Source: Candidatus Accumulibacter affinis (GTDB lineage Bacteria; Pseudomonadota; Gammaproteobacteria; Burkholderiales; Rhodocyclaceae). Taken from it: a DNA stretch of 64,000 bases. This document shows, piece by piece, positions 9,847 through 18,569 of this stretch. The stretch lies in the NCBI GenBank assembly GCA_016713625.1, contig JADJOT010000009.1:1-64000 (forward strand). The letters are read 5' to 3'. The notes under the pieces are model-generated. The model saw only the letters and a program-made list of their open reading frames with translations, made no database searches and was not told the DNA's origin. Numbering within the stretch: the stretch's first letter is position 1; every line of letters begins with the position of its first letter. The translations under genes and the position numbers were made by a program.

Positions 9847-12018
9847 ATGAGTGACCCGATATCGATAATTCGAGGCACCAACGACAAACCGGTGTCCAGC
9901 CGAGCATTGGCCGACGTCTTTTCACGAAGCACGGACTTGAAGGGCCATTTGTTCATCGGATACCCGATCATCGGCACGTCCGAGGGGCGACACCCGATCG
10001 ACGCGCTTTGGGTCAGTGCCGAAAAGGGAATCATCATCTTCGACCTGATTGAGGGAACCAAGCCAGGGGATTACGGCTTTCGCCAGGATGACTCGGCAAA
10101 CAAGCTAGAAGCCCGGCTCAAGCCTCATCGGGAACTGATGCGGCGCAGAGACCTGATCGTCCCCATCCACACGATCTCGTTCGCGCCCGGCGTCTGCGAG
10201 CCGGACAAATACGTGAAAGACGTCTATCCGCTCGCCAACGTCGACACGCTCATGCAGGCGCTCGAAGATTTCGAATGGCAGAGCAAGGAAGAAGACTCCT
10301 ACGAGGCTGCATTGTCCGCACTACAGAGTATTTCGACGATTCGCAAGAGCCGGACGAAGCGTAACGTGACCCGAGACGACTCGCGAGGCGCCAAGTTGAA
10401 GCGTCTCGAAGACTCGATCGCCACGCTCGACAATCTGCAAAGCAAGGCGGTCCTTGAAACGGTCGAAGGAGTACAACGTATCCGGGGCCTCGCGGGATCG
10501 GGCAAGACCATCGTTCTGGCATTAAAGGCGGCCTATCTCCATGCCCAACATCCCGAGTGGCGCATCGCCGTTACGTTCAACACGCGTTCGCTCAAGGGGC
10601 AGTTTCGACGCCTCATCAATAACTTCTCCCTGGAACAAACGGGCGAGGAGCCCGACTGGGACAACTTGCGCATCGTCAACGCCTGGGGGGCGCCGGGGGG
10701 AGGCGAGCGCGATGGCATCTATCACGAGTTCTGCCGCGCCCACGACGTGGAATACCTCGACTTTCGATCGGCGAAAAGCGTCTTCGGTCAAGGAAAGGAA
10801 TTCGCCGGCGTGTGCGAACGAGCGATAGGCCAGATTCGCGAGCAGCGAGCGATTTACGACGCGGTCCTCGTCGACGAAGCACAGGACTTCTCGCCGGCGT
10901 TCCTGAGGCTCTGCTACGAACTGCTGGACGACCACAAACGGTTGGTCTACGCCTACGACGAATTGCAGAACCTAGCCGGCGAATCGTTGCCATCCCCCGA
11001 GGAGATTTTCGGCACGAAAGCGGATGGTTCGCCCAAGGTTCAGTTCGAGAGATCAGCGCGTGACGAGCCACGTCGCGACATCGTCCTCGAAAAGTGCTAC
11101 CGGAACTCACGTCCGGTGCTTGTGACCGCGCATTCTCTCGGCTTCGGGATTTATCGGGACCCGCCGAGGGCGGGTTGGACGGGATTGGTTCAAATGTTCG
11201 ACCATACCCAGCTTTGGGAGGAGATTGGATACCAAAGGAAGGACGGCGAGCTGAAAGCAGGTTCATCCGTGACGCTCTGCCGAACCGAGGAGTCGAGCCC
11301 GAACTTCCTCGAAGATCACTCTCCGATCGACGACCTCGTACAGTTCATTCCTTTCGAGAATGAACAGTCGCAAGCCGAATGGTTGGTCGATGCGATCAGG
11401 AAAAACATCGAGTGTGACGAATTGAGGCACGACGACATCGTCGTCATCAACCCCGATCCTCTGACTACCCGGCAGAAAGTCGGCCCCGTGCGTCGCCGCC
11501 TGCTGGAAATGGGGATCAACTCACACCTTGCCGGAGTCGACACAGACCCGGACGTTTTTTTCCAGCCGGATGCCGCATCCGTTACCTTCACGGGTATTTT
11601 CCGGGCCAAGGGCAACGAGGCCGGGATGGTCTACATTCTCAATGCCCAGGACTGTCAGTCTTCCGCATGGAACCTGGCGAGCATCCGCAATCGGCTGTTC
11701 ACCGCCATCACCAGAAGCAAGACTTGGGTCCGTGTGCTCGGTGTCGGTAGCGGAATGACACAGATCATGAGTGAGTACGGAAAGCTCAAGAGCCGTAATT
11801 TCGAACTGCATTTCACCTATCCGACTAAGGAGCAGCGCCAACAACTGCAGATTGTCCACCGCGACATGAGCGCAGAAGAGCGCAAACGACTGAGGAGCCG
11901 AGAACAGAATTTGGTCGACCTGATCACCGACCTCGAATCCGGCAGCGTCCACCCGGAGGATCTGGACGAGGGATTGAGGGCCAAGCTCGAAGAACTCCTG
12001 ATCAGGAAGAACGGGTGA
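9847..12018 (+). CDS. SF1 (UvrD-like) helicase with NERD-like N-terminal region
   Basis: 723 residues, starting 4 nt after AGGAGG. The N-terminal ~120 residues (GHLFIGYPIIGTSEGRHP, then DALWVSAEKGIIIFDLIEG) resemble nuclease-related NERD or PD-(D/E)XK-like folds often fused to SF1 helicases; a catalytic lysine is not obvious. The helicase core has Walker A GLAGSGKT (~214-221), Walker B VDEAQDFSP (~342), a UvrD_C_2-type region FRAKGNEAGMVYIL, and motif VI RLFTAITRSKTWVRV (~616). Its stop overlaps the GTG start of the DUF2290 gene, so the two are translationally coupled. It probably acts on nucleic acid in a defence-type cassette; this is inference from family and neighbours. No transposase or integrase is linked to it. 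Confidence 0.8.
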   Translation: MSDPISIIRGTNDKPVSSRALADVFSRSTDLKGHLFIGYPIIGTSEGRHPIDALWVSAEKGIIIFDLIEGTKPGDYGFRQDDSANKLEARLKPHRELMRRRDLIVPIHTISFAPGVCEPDKYVKDVYPLANVDTLMQALEDFEWQSKEEDSYEAALSALQSISTIRKSRTKRNVTRDDSRGAKLKRLEDSIATLDNLQSKAVLETVEGVQRIRGLAGSGKTIVLALKAAYLHAQHPEWRIAVTFNTRSLKGQFRRLINNFSLEQTGEEPDWDNLRIVNAWGAPGGGERDGIYHEFCRAHDVEYLDFRSAKSVFGQGKEFAGVCERAIGQIREQRAIYDAVLVDEAQDFSPAFLRLCYELLDDHKRLVYAYDELQNLAGESLPSPEEIFGTKADGSPKVQFERSARDEPRRDIVLEKCYRNSRPVLVTAHSLGFGIYRDPPRAGWTGLVQMFDHTQLWEEIGYQRKDGELKAGSSVTLCRTEESSPNFLEDHSPIDDLVQFIPFENEQSQAEWLVDAIRKNIECDELRHDDIVVINPDPLTTRQKVGPVRRRLLEMGINSHLAGVDTDPDVFFQPDAASVTFTGIFRAKGNEAGMVYILNAQDCQSSAWNLASIRNRLFTAITRSKTWVRVLGVGSGMTQIMSEYGKLKSRNFELHFTYPTKEQRQQLQIVHRDMSAEERKRLRSREQNLVDLITDLESGSVHPEDLDEGLRAKLEELLIRKNG

Positions 12019-12701
12019 GTCGCATGCCTACCCCGGAAGACATCAAGAAACAGATCGACGGAATTGTCGGCTACCTCGTGGAGGTCGGCCTGGCTGGTGA
12101 CCAGAACTTCGCATTCCGGCGCGAAGTCACGGGTGGATGTGTGGAGGTCACCTTCCCCCAGGCTAAGCACGTATCCATTGCCCTGAAAGATCGGACATAC
12201 CATGAGATTTACGATCATCTCGTACAAGCGCGCGCCTACAACGCGATGATGCCTGACGGGGCACTTGTGCAGATGATGTACGTGTTCGCCGGCGGGAAGC
12301 TCGAACGCCACCGGCTGGCGTTTTTCCCGGCACCGCACCTCGAAGAGTTCCAGAACAACCCGGATATTTATCTGGAAGACGAGATATACGCCGATGTTGT
12401 TGCCAAAAGCATTGTTCCGTTCCCCGTACGATTCGACTATGACTCCCGAGACGGCGTCCACCGGGAGTTGGTCCACCCCAAGTCCCATCTGACACTTGGG
12501 CAATACGAGAACTGCCGAATTCCAGTGACGGCACCGATGACGCCGTTCTGGTTCATCGACTTCATCCTGCGGAACTTTTATCACACCGCCTTTGATCGAT
12601 ATGCCGAGAAGCTACCCCCGCCCGGTACATCGTTTGAGAAATCGATACTTCCAGCAGAGCGCCGTGTCGTCCACGTAGTCATTCCAGCCGGAGCGCTGTA
12701 A
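12015..12701 (+). CDS. DUF2290 protein
   Basis: 228 residues starting at GTG 12015 inside the helicase stop codon. It matches my recollection of the DUF2290 family: SIALKDRTYHEIYDHL, LAFFPAPHLEEFQNNP, YLEDEIYADVV, then the highly conserved HPKSHLTLGQYENCRIPV and IDFILRNFYHTAF. No signal peptide, membrane segment or recognisable nuclease motif. The invariant His/Lys/Ser in HPKSHLTLGQ suggests an active or binding site, but no activity is known to me. Overlap with the helicase gene implies joint function. Family call fairly sure, role unknown. Confidence 0.75.
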   Translation: MSRMPTPEDIKKQIDGIVGYLVEVGLAGDQNFAFRREVTGGCVEVTFPQAKHVSIALKDRTYHEIYDHLVQARAYNAMMPDGALVQMMYVFAGGKLERHRLAFFPAPHLEEFQNNPDIYLEDEIYADVVAKSIVPFPVRFDYDSRDGVHRELVHPKSHLTLGQYENCRIPVTAPMTPFWFIDFILRNFYHTAFDRYAEKLPPPGTSFEKSILPAERRVVHVVIPAGAL

Positions 12702-12752
12702 TGCGGAATTTGCAGTGCGTGGCTAATTCCGTTACCGTGCAAAGGTGGTCCG

Positions 12753-15700
12753 ATGAGCCCCGTTGAACTTAACGATAACGAACCTGACCCTGAGCGCACG
12801 GCCAAGGTAACCAAAGAGCTTAAGCGGATGCGGCTGAAACTCCTGGACCTCACGGCACGAAATCGGCTTCTCGACTTCAAGGCAAGCCCCGGCCGCGGGT
12901 TGCCCTTGGTGCACTGCTCTCCCGACAGGATTTGCCGCAGGCTGCTTGCCAAAGGAGACGAGCTATCTGTCTTGCCGATTCCCGAGCCGGCGCGTAGTCA
13001 CTGGTTGATGGTCGGCGACCGACTCAGCCGCCCGGAGATCAGGGACGCGGCAGAACTGGCAAAAATTGACCCGGCGCTGGAACTCGGCACGGTCACCAGA
13101 GCGCTGGGTGATAGTGAGGTGCGCGCGCTCCACTACGCCGACGACCTCGCCCGGCATTGCCGCAAGCTGCAGCGCGAGGCGAAGTCGGCACTAGCCGAAA
13201 CCGGTGCCAACATCCTTTACCTCGTCTTCGGCTTGCTCGAGTTCCCGGAGAACAACGACAGTGACAAGCTCCTGACCGCACCCCTCATCGCGGTACCGGT
13301 GAGATTCGAACCGTTGCCAGTCGACGCCGCGACCGGGCACCTGTCCTTCGGTCTGCGATACACCGGCGAGGACATCGAAGAGAATCGGTCACTACGCGAG
13401 AAGCTCAAGCAGGAATACAACTTCGACCTTCCCGAGTTCGACGACGAGGCTGGGCCAGAGGAGTACTGGCGGACTCTGGCTCAGCAGATCGAGCGCAAGG
13501 CACGCTGGAAGGTCCAGCGCCGGGTGTGTATCGCCTTGTTGTCCTTCGCCAAGATGCTGCTCGATCGCGAGCTCGCCCCGGAGAACTGGCCGCGTGATGC
13601 GGATGGCGCCTCGATCCTGGTCGAGCATGACATTGTGCGCATGGTGTTCGAAGGGGCACCGCCGGCGAACGAGGTCGGCGACGGCCTGCGCTACCATGCA
13701 CCGCTGCATGCCATCGACGGCCACGCGCTGCAAGACCTTCGGCTGATCTACGACGCCGACAGTTCGCAGCACAGCGCACTCATCGACGTGTTCGCCGGCA
13801 AGAACCTGGTGATCGAGGGGCCACCGGGGACCGGCAAGAGCCAGACCATCACCAATCTGATTGCCGCCGCCATTGCGAAGGGCAAAACGGTGCTCTTCGT
13901 GGCCGAGAAGATGGCTGCCCTGGAGGTCGTGAAGAAGCGGCTGACGCAAGCGGGCCTCGCTCCTTTCTGCCTGGAACTGCACAGCAACAAAACGCACAAG
14001 AAGTTTGTCCTGAGCGAGATCGAACAGCGGCTCAAGGCAAAGTTCGCATTGCCAGCCGGACTCGCGGCCCAACTCGAGCTTCTGGAAAAGAAACGGTGCG
14101 AGCTCGCCGCCTACGCCGACCTTCTCAATAGCGTGCAGGGCAACGTGCAGGACCTGACAGTACATCAGGTCCTCTGGCGCGCCGAGAAGTATCGGCAAGC
14201 CAGCGGCGACGACTGGCTGCCGCTGCAGGAACTCACGGTTCGACAGGCTTCCGAAGTATCGGCGGCGGACTTCTCGGCTCAGCAGAACACGTTGGCGCAC
14301 TTGGTGCGCCAGTTCGAAGCGCTGGGCGGCTATGGGCCGAGTCACCCGTTCTGGGGCTTCGATGTCGATGTGCTTCCCCCAGGCGTGGACTTGCAGATCG
14401 AACGTCTCTTGACGAGCTACTACCCACAGTTTCAGGATCTTCGGGCAGCGATCGAGGCGACTACCGTCTTTCTGGGTGACTCGCGGCTGACGCTCGGTTC
14501 CAGGGCGACGACGGAACTCATCAGGAGTCTGGTTGACCTCGCGCCACCGGAAACCACGGCATGGACTCCTGAACTCATCCCGCTATTCTTTACGTCGACT
14601 GACCCAGCCGGGGCGCGAGCCGAGGCGGTAGTGCGACAACTGACTGGGCAGTTGGATACGGTCACCAACTACCGGTGCGATTGCGCAGGCGTCCTGCAAC
14701 CCGATATCTCTGCCGACGACGCAACGGCGGTGGCTGCCGAACAAGTCGAGAGGACGCTGGTGGGCCTCGGCCTGCTTGATGTTCTACCGACTCGGATCAA
14801 GACCCTGCGCCAACAACTGCTGCTCCAGGCCGATGCAGGACGCGCGGCATTACAGCAGATGAAGGCTCTGGCGGATCTCACGAGCGTACCCTTCGCTGAA
14901 TCGCCCCGTTGCCTCTCCCAGCTTGCCGCCGTTTTCGACCTGGCGGCAAAAGCCCCGCGCGATCTCCTCGCCTATCGGCATTCGGGTGTGCAGGCGCCGG
15001 GGACGGTCGCGCGGCTCGAAGCCGGCGCCAGCGAGTGGGCCGCTCTTGAAGCCCTCAAGGCCAGGCTGGAAGAACAACTCTACCTGGACACGCCGGTGGC
15101 GGCAGCCGAACTCGATGGCGCGATCGTGACGCTGCGCGAGGGAGAGCGTTGGTATCGCGTGTTGCAGCCGCGCTGGCACAAAGCCATCGCCTTGCACCGC
15201 CAACTCGACCGCCACCAGCGCAAGCTGCCGATAGCCCAGCGGCTGGCCGACCTCGAGCAGCGGCGCGATCTTGGGCGCAGCCAGGAACAGTGGCATCACG
15301 ATGAAGCTCTGCGACACACCCTTGGACCTTTTTATCACTCGCAGAAACCGGACCTGTCCGGCGCTTTACGGCTGGCGCGCTGGCTGGACCTCTGCCGGGA
15401 CCAGTTGACCGACGTCGGGCTCGACCCGGCCCTGATAGCGATTGCGCAATGGGATGAATTGCAGCTTGCCCGCTGCGCCGCTGAGGCGCCGGCGCTGGCG
15501 TGTGCCCGCGCTGCATTGTGCACGCTCGCGGGGCTGTTTGCCGGACTACTACAGGCGGCACCGGCCATACGTATGGCGCTCAGACGACAGCCCGGCTGGT
15601 CCGAGCAGGTGCAATTGGCTGAGGATAGCGCAAGGGCGCTGGCTGCCGCGTTGGTGCAATTGGCGACCTGGGGCACGCCCGATCACAACGCCGGCAAAAT

Positions 15701-18275
15701 ACTGCAGGCGGTGCGCGCCCACCTGGCCTTGCCGGCAGCGGTGGCGGCGGTAACAGGCAATGCCGAGGCCCAGGCGCTGCTCGGTCCGCACTTCAAGGGC
15801 GAGGCCACCCTGATGGAACCGGTGCGGGCGGCATGGACATACGGCCGGCGGGTGCGGCAGGCGGCTCTGCCGCCGACGGTGAGCCAGGGACTTCTCGCCC
15901 GTGCCGCTGGCGGTGTGTGGCACGAACTCAATCGACACCTCGCCGCCGTGCAGCGGGGCTGGGACGTGGTGAGTGCTTTCGCCGAGACGATGAGGCGGTA
16001 TGGTCATTTCGACCTGCCACGCTGGGTCAACGGGCCGGATGACGAAGCATTTCCGGCGCGGCTCGTGGCCAAAAGCCAGCAGGCTCTGGCAGCACGGGAA
16101 ACACTGTTGCCGTGGGTGCAGTACCGCCAGGCCGCGCACCAGGCCCGCGAACGCGGCTTAACGGCGTTTGTCGATGCGCTGGAGCAGAGCGCGGTGTCGC
16201 CGGACCATCTTGCCGCCGTGTACGCTTATCGCTTCTACGCTTCGATCGCGCAGGACATCTTTGTCACGCAGCCCACGCTGCAGCGTTTCTCTGGTGCGAC
16301 CCACGACGAGGTTCGCCGGGAATACAGCACGCTTGACCGGGCCGTGCTGAAGTTGCGCGGCCAGGACTGCGCCTACCGTGCGTGCCAGGCGCGGACACCT
16401 CCGGCAGGACGTCGCAGCGCCATTGTTGGTGAACGGACCGAGCTTGAGCTCATCCACCACATGGTGGCGCATCCACAAGCACGTGTGACACTTCGGCAAA
16501 TGCTTTTCGCATCGGGGCAGGCAATGCAGGCGCTCAAGCCTTGCTTCCTGATGGGTCCGCAGGCGGTGGCTCAGTTCCTCGTGCCCGGCCAACTCAAGTT
16601 CGACCTGGTCATCATGGACGAGGCCTCGCAGTTGAAACCCGAGGAGGCCATCGGCAGCATTGCTCGTGGCCAGCAGTTGGTCGTCGTCGGTGACCCCAAG
16701 CAGTTGCCGCCGACCAGCTTCTTCGACAAGCTGAGCATTGGCAGCGACGAGGACGAGTTGCAGCAGGCGGCGATTACCGACTCGGAGAGCATTCTCGACG
16801 TCTGTATCGGACACTTCCGCCCGGTGCGGACGCTGCGCTGGCACTACCGCTCTCGGCACGAATCGCTCATTGCCTACTCCAACCGCCAGTTTTACGACTC
16901 GCGGCTGATCGTGTTCCCGTCACCGTATGGACGCAGCACCGAACTCGGCCTGCACTATCAGTACGTGCCCGACGCGATCTACGAGGCACAACTCAATCAC
17001 GTCGAGGCGGCCCGCGTGGTCGATGCGACGCTGGAGCACATGCAACGGCGACCAAACGCCTCGCTTGGGCTGGTCACCCTGAACCTTCGCCAGCGCGACC
17101 TGGTCGAGGACATGCTCGAGGCTCGCTGCCGGAACTTCCCGGCAGCACAGAGCTTTCGGCAGAAGTGGGAAGAAGAAAACTTGGGCCTTTTCGTCAAAAA
17201 CCTCGAGGCAGTGCAGGGCGACGAACGCGACGTCATCTTCATTTCCACCACTTTCGGCCCGGCTCCCAACACCAGGGTCGTGCGGCAGAACTTCGGCCCC
17301 ATCGGCCGTCAGACCGGCTGGCGGCGGCTGAATGTGCTCTTTACCAGGGCACGGCAGTCAACACGAGTATTCAGCTCGCTGCTGCCGGAGAACATCATCG
17401 ACGACAATAGCACCCCGGAAGGCACGCGCGCGCTGCGCGGTTTTCTGGAATATGCGCGCAGCGGGGTGCTCGCCGTTGTCGGTCCCATTGGGCAGGAGCC
17501 GGACAGCGACTTTGAAGTAGCCGTAGCCGATGTCCTCGGGCACGCCGGCTACGAGGTCGTGCCGCAACTTGGCGTCGCCGGTTTCCGACTGGACATCGCT
17601 GTGAAGCACCCACGCTACCCGGGCGCCTATCTGGCGGCGGTCGAGTGCGATGGTGCCAGTTACCACACCGGCGTGTCGGTACGCGACCGCGACCGTATTC
17701 GCCAGGAAATTCTCGAAAGCCTGGGCTGGGAGAACCGTATCTGGCGCATCTGGTCAACCGAGTGGTTCCGCAACCCGAGAGGGGAGACGCAGAAGCTACT
17801 GGCATTCCTGGCTACCCTTGAAGACCAACCTCTGCCGGAAGGGCTGGTTGCCAGCAGCGAAGGCGATGGCGCACCAGCGGTGCCGGTGTTCGACCTGCCG
17901 CCGACACCTGGTGCACCTGGGCCTGCGATGCCTCCAGCGTGCACCGTCACGTCCCCTGCCACGCCGCCGACGAGGCCAGCGACCCAGCAGTTGGTGCCGG
18001 AAGTCGAATTGCTGGTGGACGACGACGACCTCGAAGTGGAGGTGGGCGACACCGTGACGTATGCCTCGGCGGAGAACCCTGAGAACGAAAAGGCGGTGTG
18101 CATCACCACGTGTCGTACCGACCTTGAACAAGGATTCTTGGCGGCGAACACGCCGCTCGCGCAGGTGCTGTTGGGCGCTGTGGTACGAGACGAGGTCGTA
18201 CTGCGAGTGCCTGACCGCCCCACGCGAAGATTCATCATCAAAAAAGTGGTGCGGGCGATGGCGGAGGCGACATGA
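12753..18275 (+). CDS. DUF4011 helicase-nuclease (Hhe-like) with GreA/GreB-like C-terminus
   Basis: 1840 residues. Start at ATG 12753 after AGGTGG. Domains in order: DUF4011 (LKRMRLKLLDLTARNRLLDF, ~25-330); AAA_11 with Walker A GPPGTGKS (~356-363); a long variable helical middle (~500-1200); AAA_12 with Walker B IMDEASQL (~1287), GDPKQLPP, VQGDERDVIF and NVLFTRARQ (~1525); a Vsr/MTES_1575-type nuclease (~1590-1690) with RLDIAVKHP and AVECDGASYH providing the acidic residues; a Pro-rich linker; then a C-terminal ~78 residues (from 1763) resembling the GreA/GreB C-terminal domain (NTPLAQVLLGAVVRDEVVL). DUF4011-helicase-Vsr proteins are known from phage-defence screens (Hhe). It lies 51 nt after DUF2290 on the same strand, so the three genes probably form one cassette. 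The Gre-like end is the unusual part. Confidence 0.85.
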   Translation: MSPVELNDNEPDPERTAKVTKELKRMRLKLLDLTARNRLLDFKASPGRGLPLVHCSPDRICRRLLAKGDELSVLPIPEPARSHWLMVGDRLSRPEIRDAAELAKIDPALELGTVTRALGDSEVRALHYADDLARHCRKLQREAKSALAETGANILYLVFGLLEFPENNDSDKLLTAPLIAVPVRFEPLPVDAATGHLSFGLRYTGEDIEENRSLREKLKQEYNFDLPEFDDEAGPEEYWRTLAQQIERKARWKVQRRVCIALLSFAKMLLDRELAPENWPRDADGASILVEHDIVRMVFEGAPPANEVGDGLRYHAPLHAIDGHALQDLRLIYDADSSQHSALIDVFAGKNLVIEGPPGTGKSQTITNLIAAAIAKGKTVLFVAEKMAALEVVKKRLTQAGLAPFCLELHSNKTHKKFVLSEIEQRLKAKFALPAGLAAQLELLEKKRCELAAYADLLNSVQGNVQDLTVHQVLWRAEKYRQASGDDWLPLQELTVRQASEVSAADFSAQQNTLAHLVRQFEALGGYGPSHPFWGFDVDVLPPGVDLQIERLLTSYYPQFQDLRAAIEATTVFLGDSRLTLGSRATTELIRSLVDLAPPETTAWTPELIPLFFTSTDPAGARAEAVVRQLTGQLDTVTNYRCDCAGVLQPDISADDATAVAAEQVERTLVGLGLLDVLPTRIKTLRQQLLLQADAGRAALQQMKALADLTSVPFAESPRCLSQLAAVFDLAAKAPRDLLAYRHSGVQAPGTVARLEAGASEWAALEALKARLEEQLYLDTPVAAAELDGAIVTLREGERWYRVLQPRWHKAIALHRQLDRHQRKLPIAQRLADLEQRRDLGRSQEQWHHDEALRHTLGPFYHSQKPDLSGALRLARWLDLCRDQLTDVGLDPALIAIAQWDELQLARCAAEAPALACARAALCTLAGLFAGLLQAAPAIRMALRRQPGWSEQVQLAEDSARALAAALVQLATWGTPDHNAGKILQAVRAHLALPAAVAAVTGNAEAQALLGPHFKGEATLMEPVRAAWTYGRRVRQAALPPTVSQGLLARAAGGVWHELNRHLAAVQRGWDVVSAFAETMRRYGHFDLPRWVNGPDDEAFPARLVAKSQQALAARETLLPWVQYRQAAHQARERGLTAFVDALEQSAVSPDHLAAVYAYRFYASIAQDIFVTQPTLQRFSGATHDEVRREYSTLDRAVLKLRGQDCAYRACQARTPPAGRRSAIVGERTELELIHHMVAHPQARVTLRQMLFASGQAMQALKPCFLMGPQAVAQFLVPGQLKFDLVIMDEASQLKPEEAIGSIARGQQLVVVGDPKQLPPTSFFDKLSIGSDEDELQQAAITDSESILDVCIGHFRPVRTLRWHYRSRHESLIAYSNRQFYDSRLIVFPSPYGRSTELGLHYQYVPDAIYEAQLNHVEAARVVDATLEHMQRRPNASLGLVTLNLRQRDLVEDMLEARCRNFPAAQSFRQKWEEENLGLFVKNLEAVQGDERDVIFISTTFGPAPNTRVVRQNFGPIGRQTGWRRLNVLFTRARQSTRVFSSLLPENIIDDNSTPEGTRALRGFLEYARSGVLAVVGPIGQEPDSDFEVAVADVLGHAGYEVVPQLGVAGFRLDIAVKHPRYPGAYLAAVECDGASYHTGVSVRDRDRIRQEILESLGWENRIWRIWSTEWFRNPRGETQKLLAFLATLEDQPLPEGLVASSEGDGAPAVPVFDLPPTPGAPGPAMPPACTVTSPATPPTRPATQQLVPEVELLVDDDDLEVEVGDTVTYASAENPENEKAVCITTCRTDLEQGFLAANTPLAQVLLGAVVRDEVVLRVPDRPTRRFIIKKVVRAMAEAT

Positions 18276-18332
18276 GAGACGCGGAGGTTCGGTTGTTGCA
18301 AAATCGGGCACTTCCGGGGATATGGTATTGAG

Positions 18333-18436
18333 ATCGCCTTCGTCGGCGCGATGCTGGCCCCGGGCGGCATCCCAGGCGTCAAGACCCGCTGGCGGACGAC
18401 CTGGGGTGCGGCGCATCTGACCGCGGCGAAAATCTG
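18333..18436 (+). pseudogene. narK remnant (internal deletion)
   Basis: In one frame this reads IAFVGAMLAPGGIPGVKTRWRTTWGAAHLTAAKI and stops. It joins IGFVGAMLAL of narK (about 8877) directly to its last codons (GGLTGVKTRW, about 9104), so roughly 70 codons between are deleted and everything upstream is missing. It is the counterpart of the kinase remnant at the other end of the helicase insert. Confidence 0.85.
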
Positions 18437-18569
18437 ATGCGCTGATTTCTTGTTGGCTGATTTCTTTGCGCAGTTCGGGGCGGGAAGGTACATTGCGACC
18501 TGCTGCCCTTTCCTTTTCGGAGCCTCGCCCGCATGCCACTGGTGGTCGACGTCGGTCACTCCTCGCTCA
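18371..18569 (+). repeat. Direct repeat, right copy (narK 3' end to kinase 5' end)
   Basis: Matches 9112-9310 at offset 9259. Here the kinase side continues into the intact gene while the narK side is the deleted remnant, the reverse of the left copy. Confidence 0.9.
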
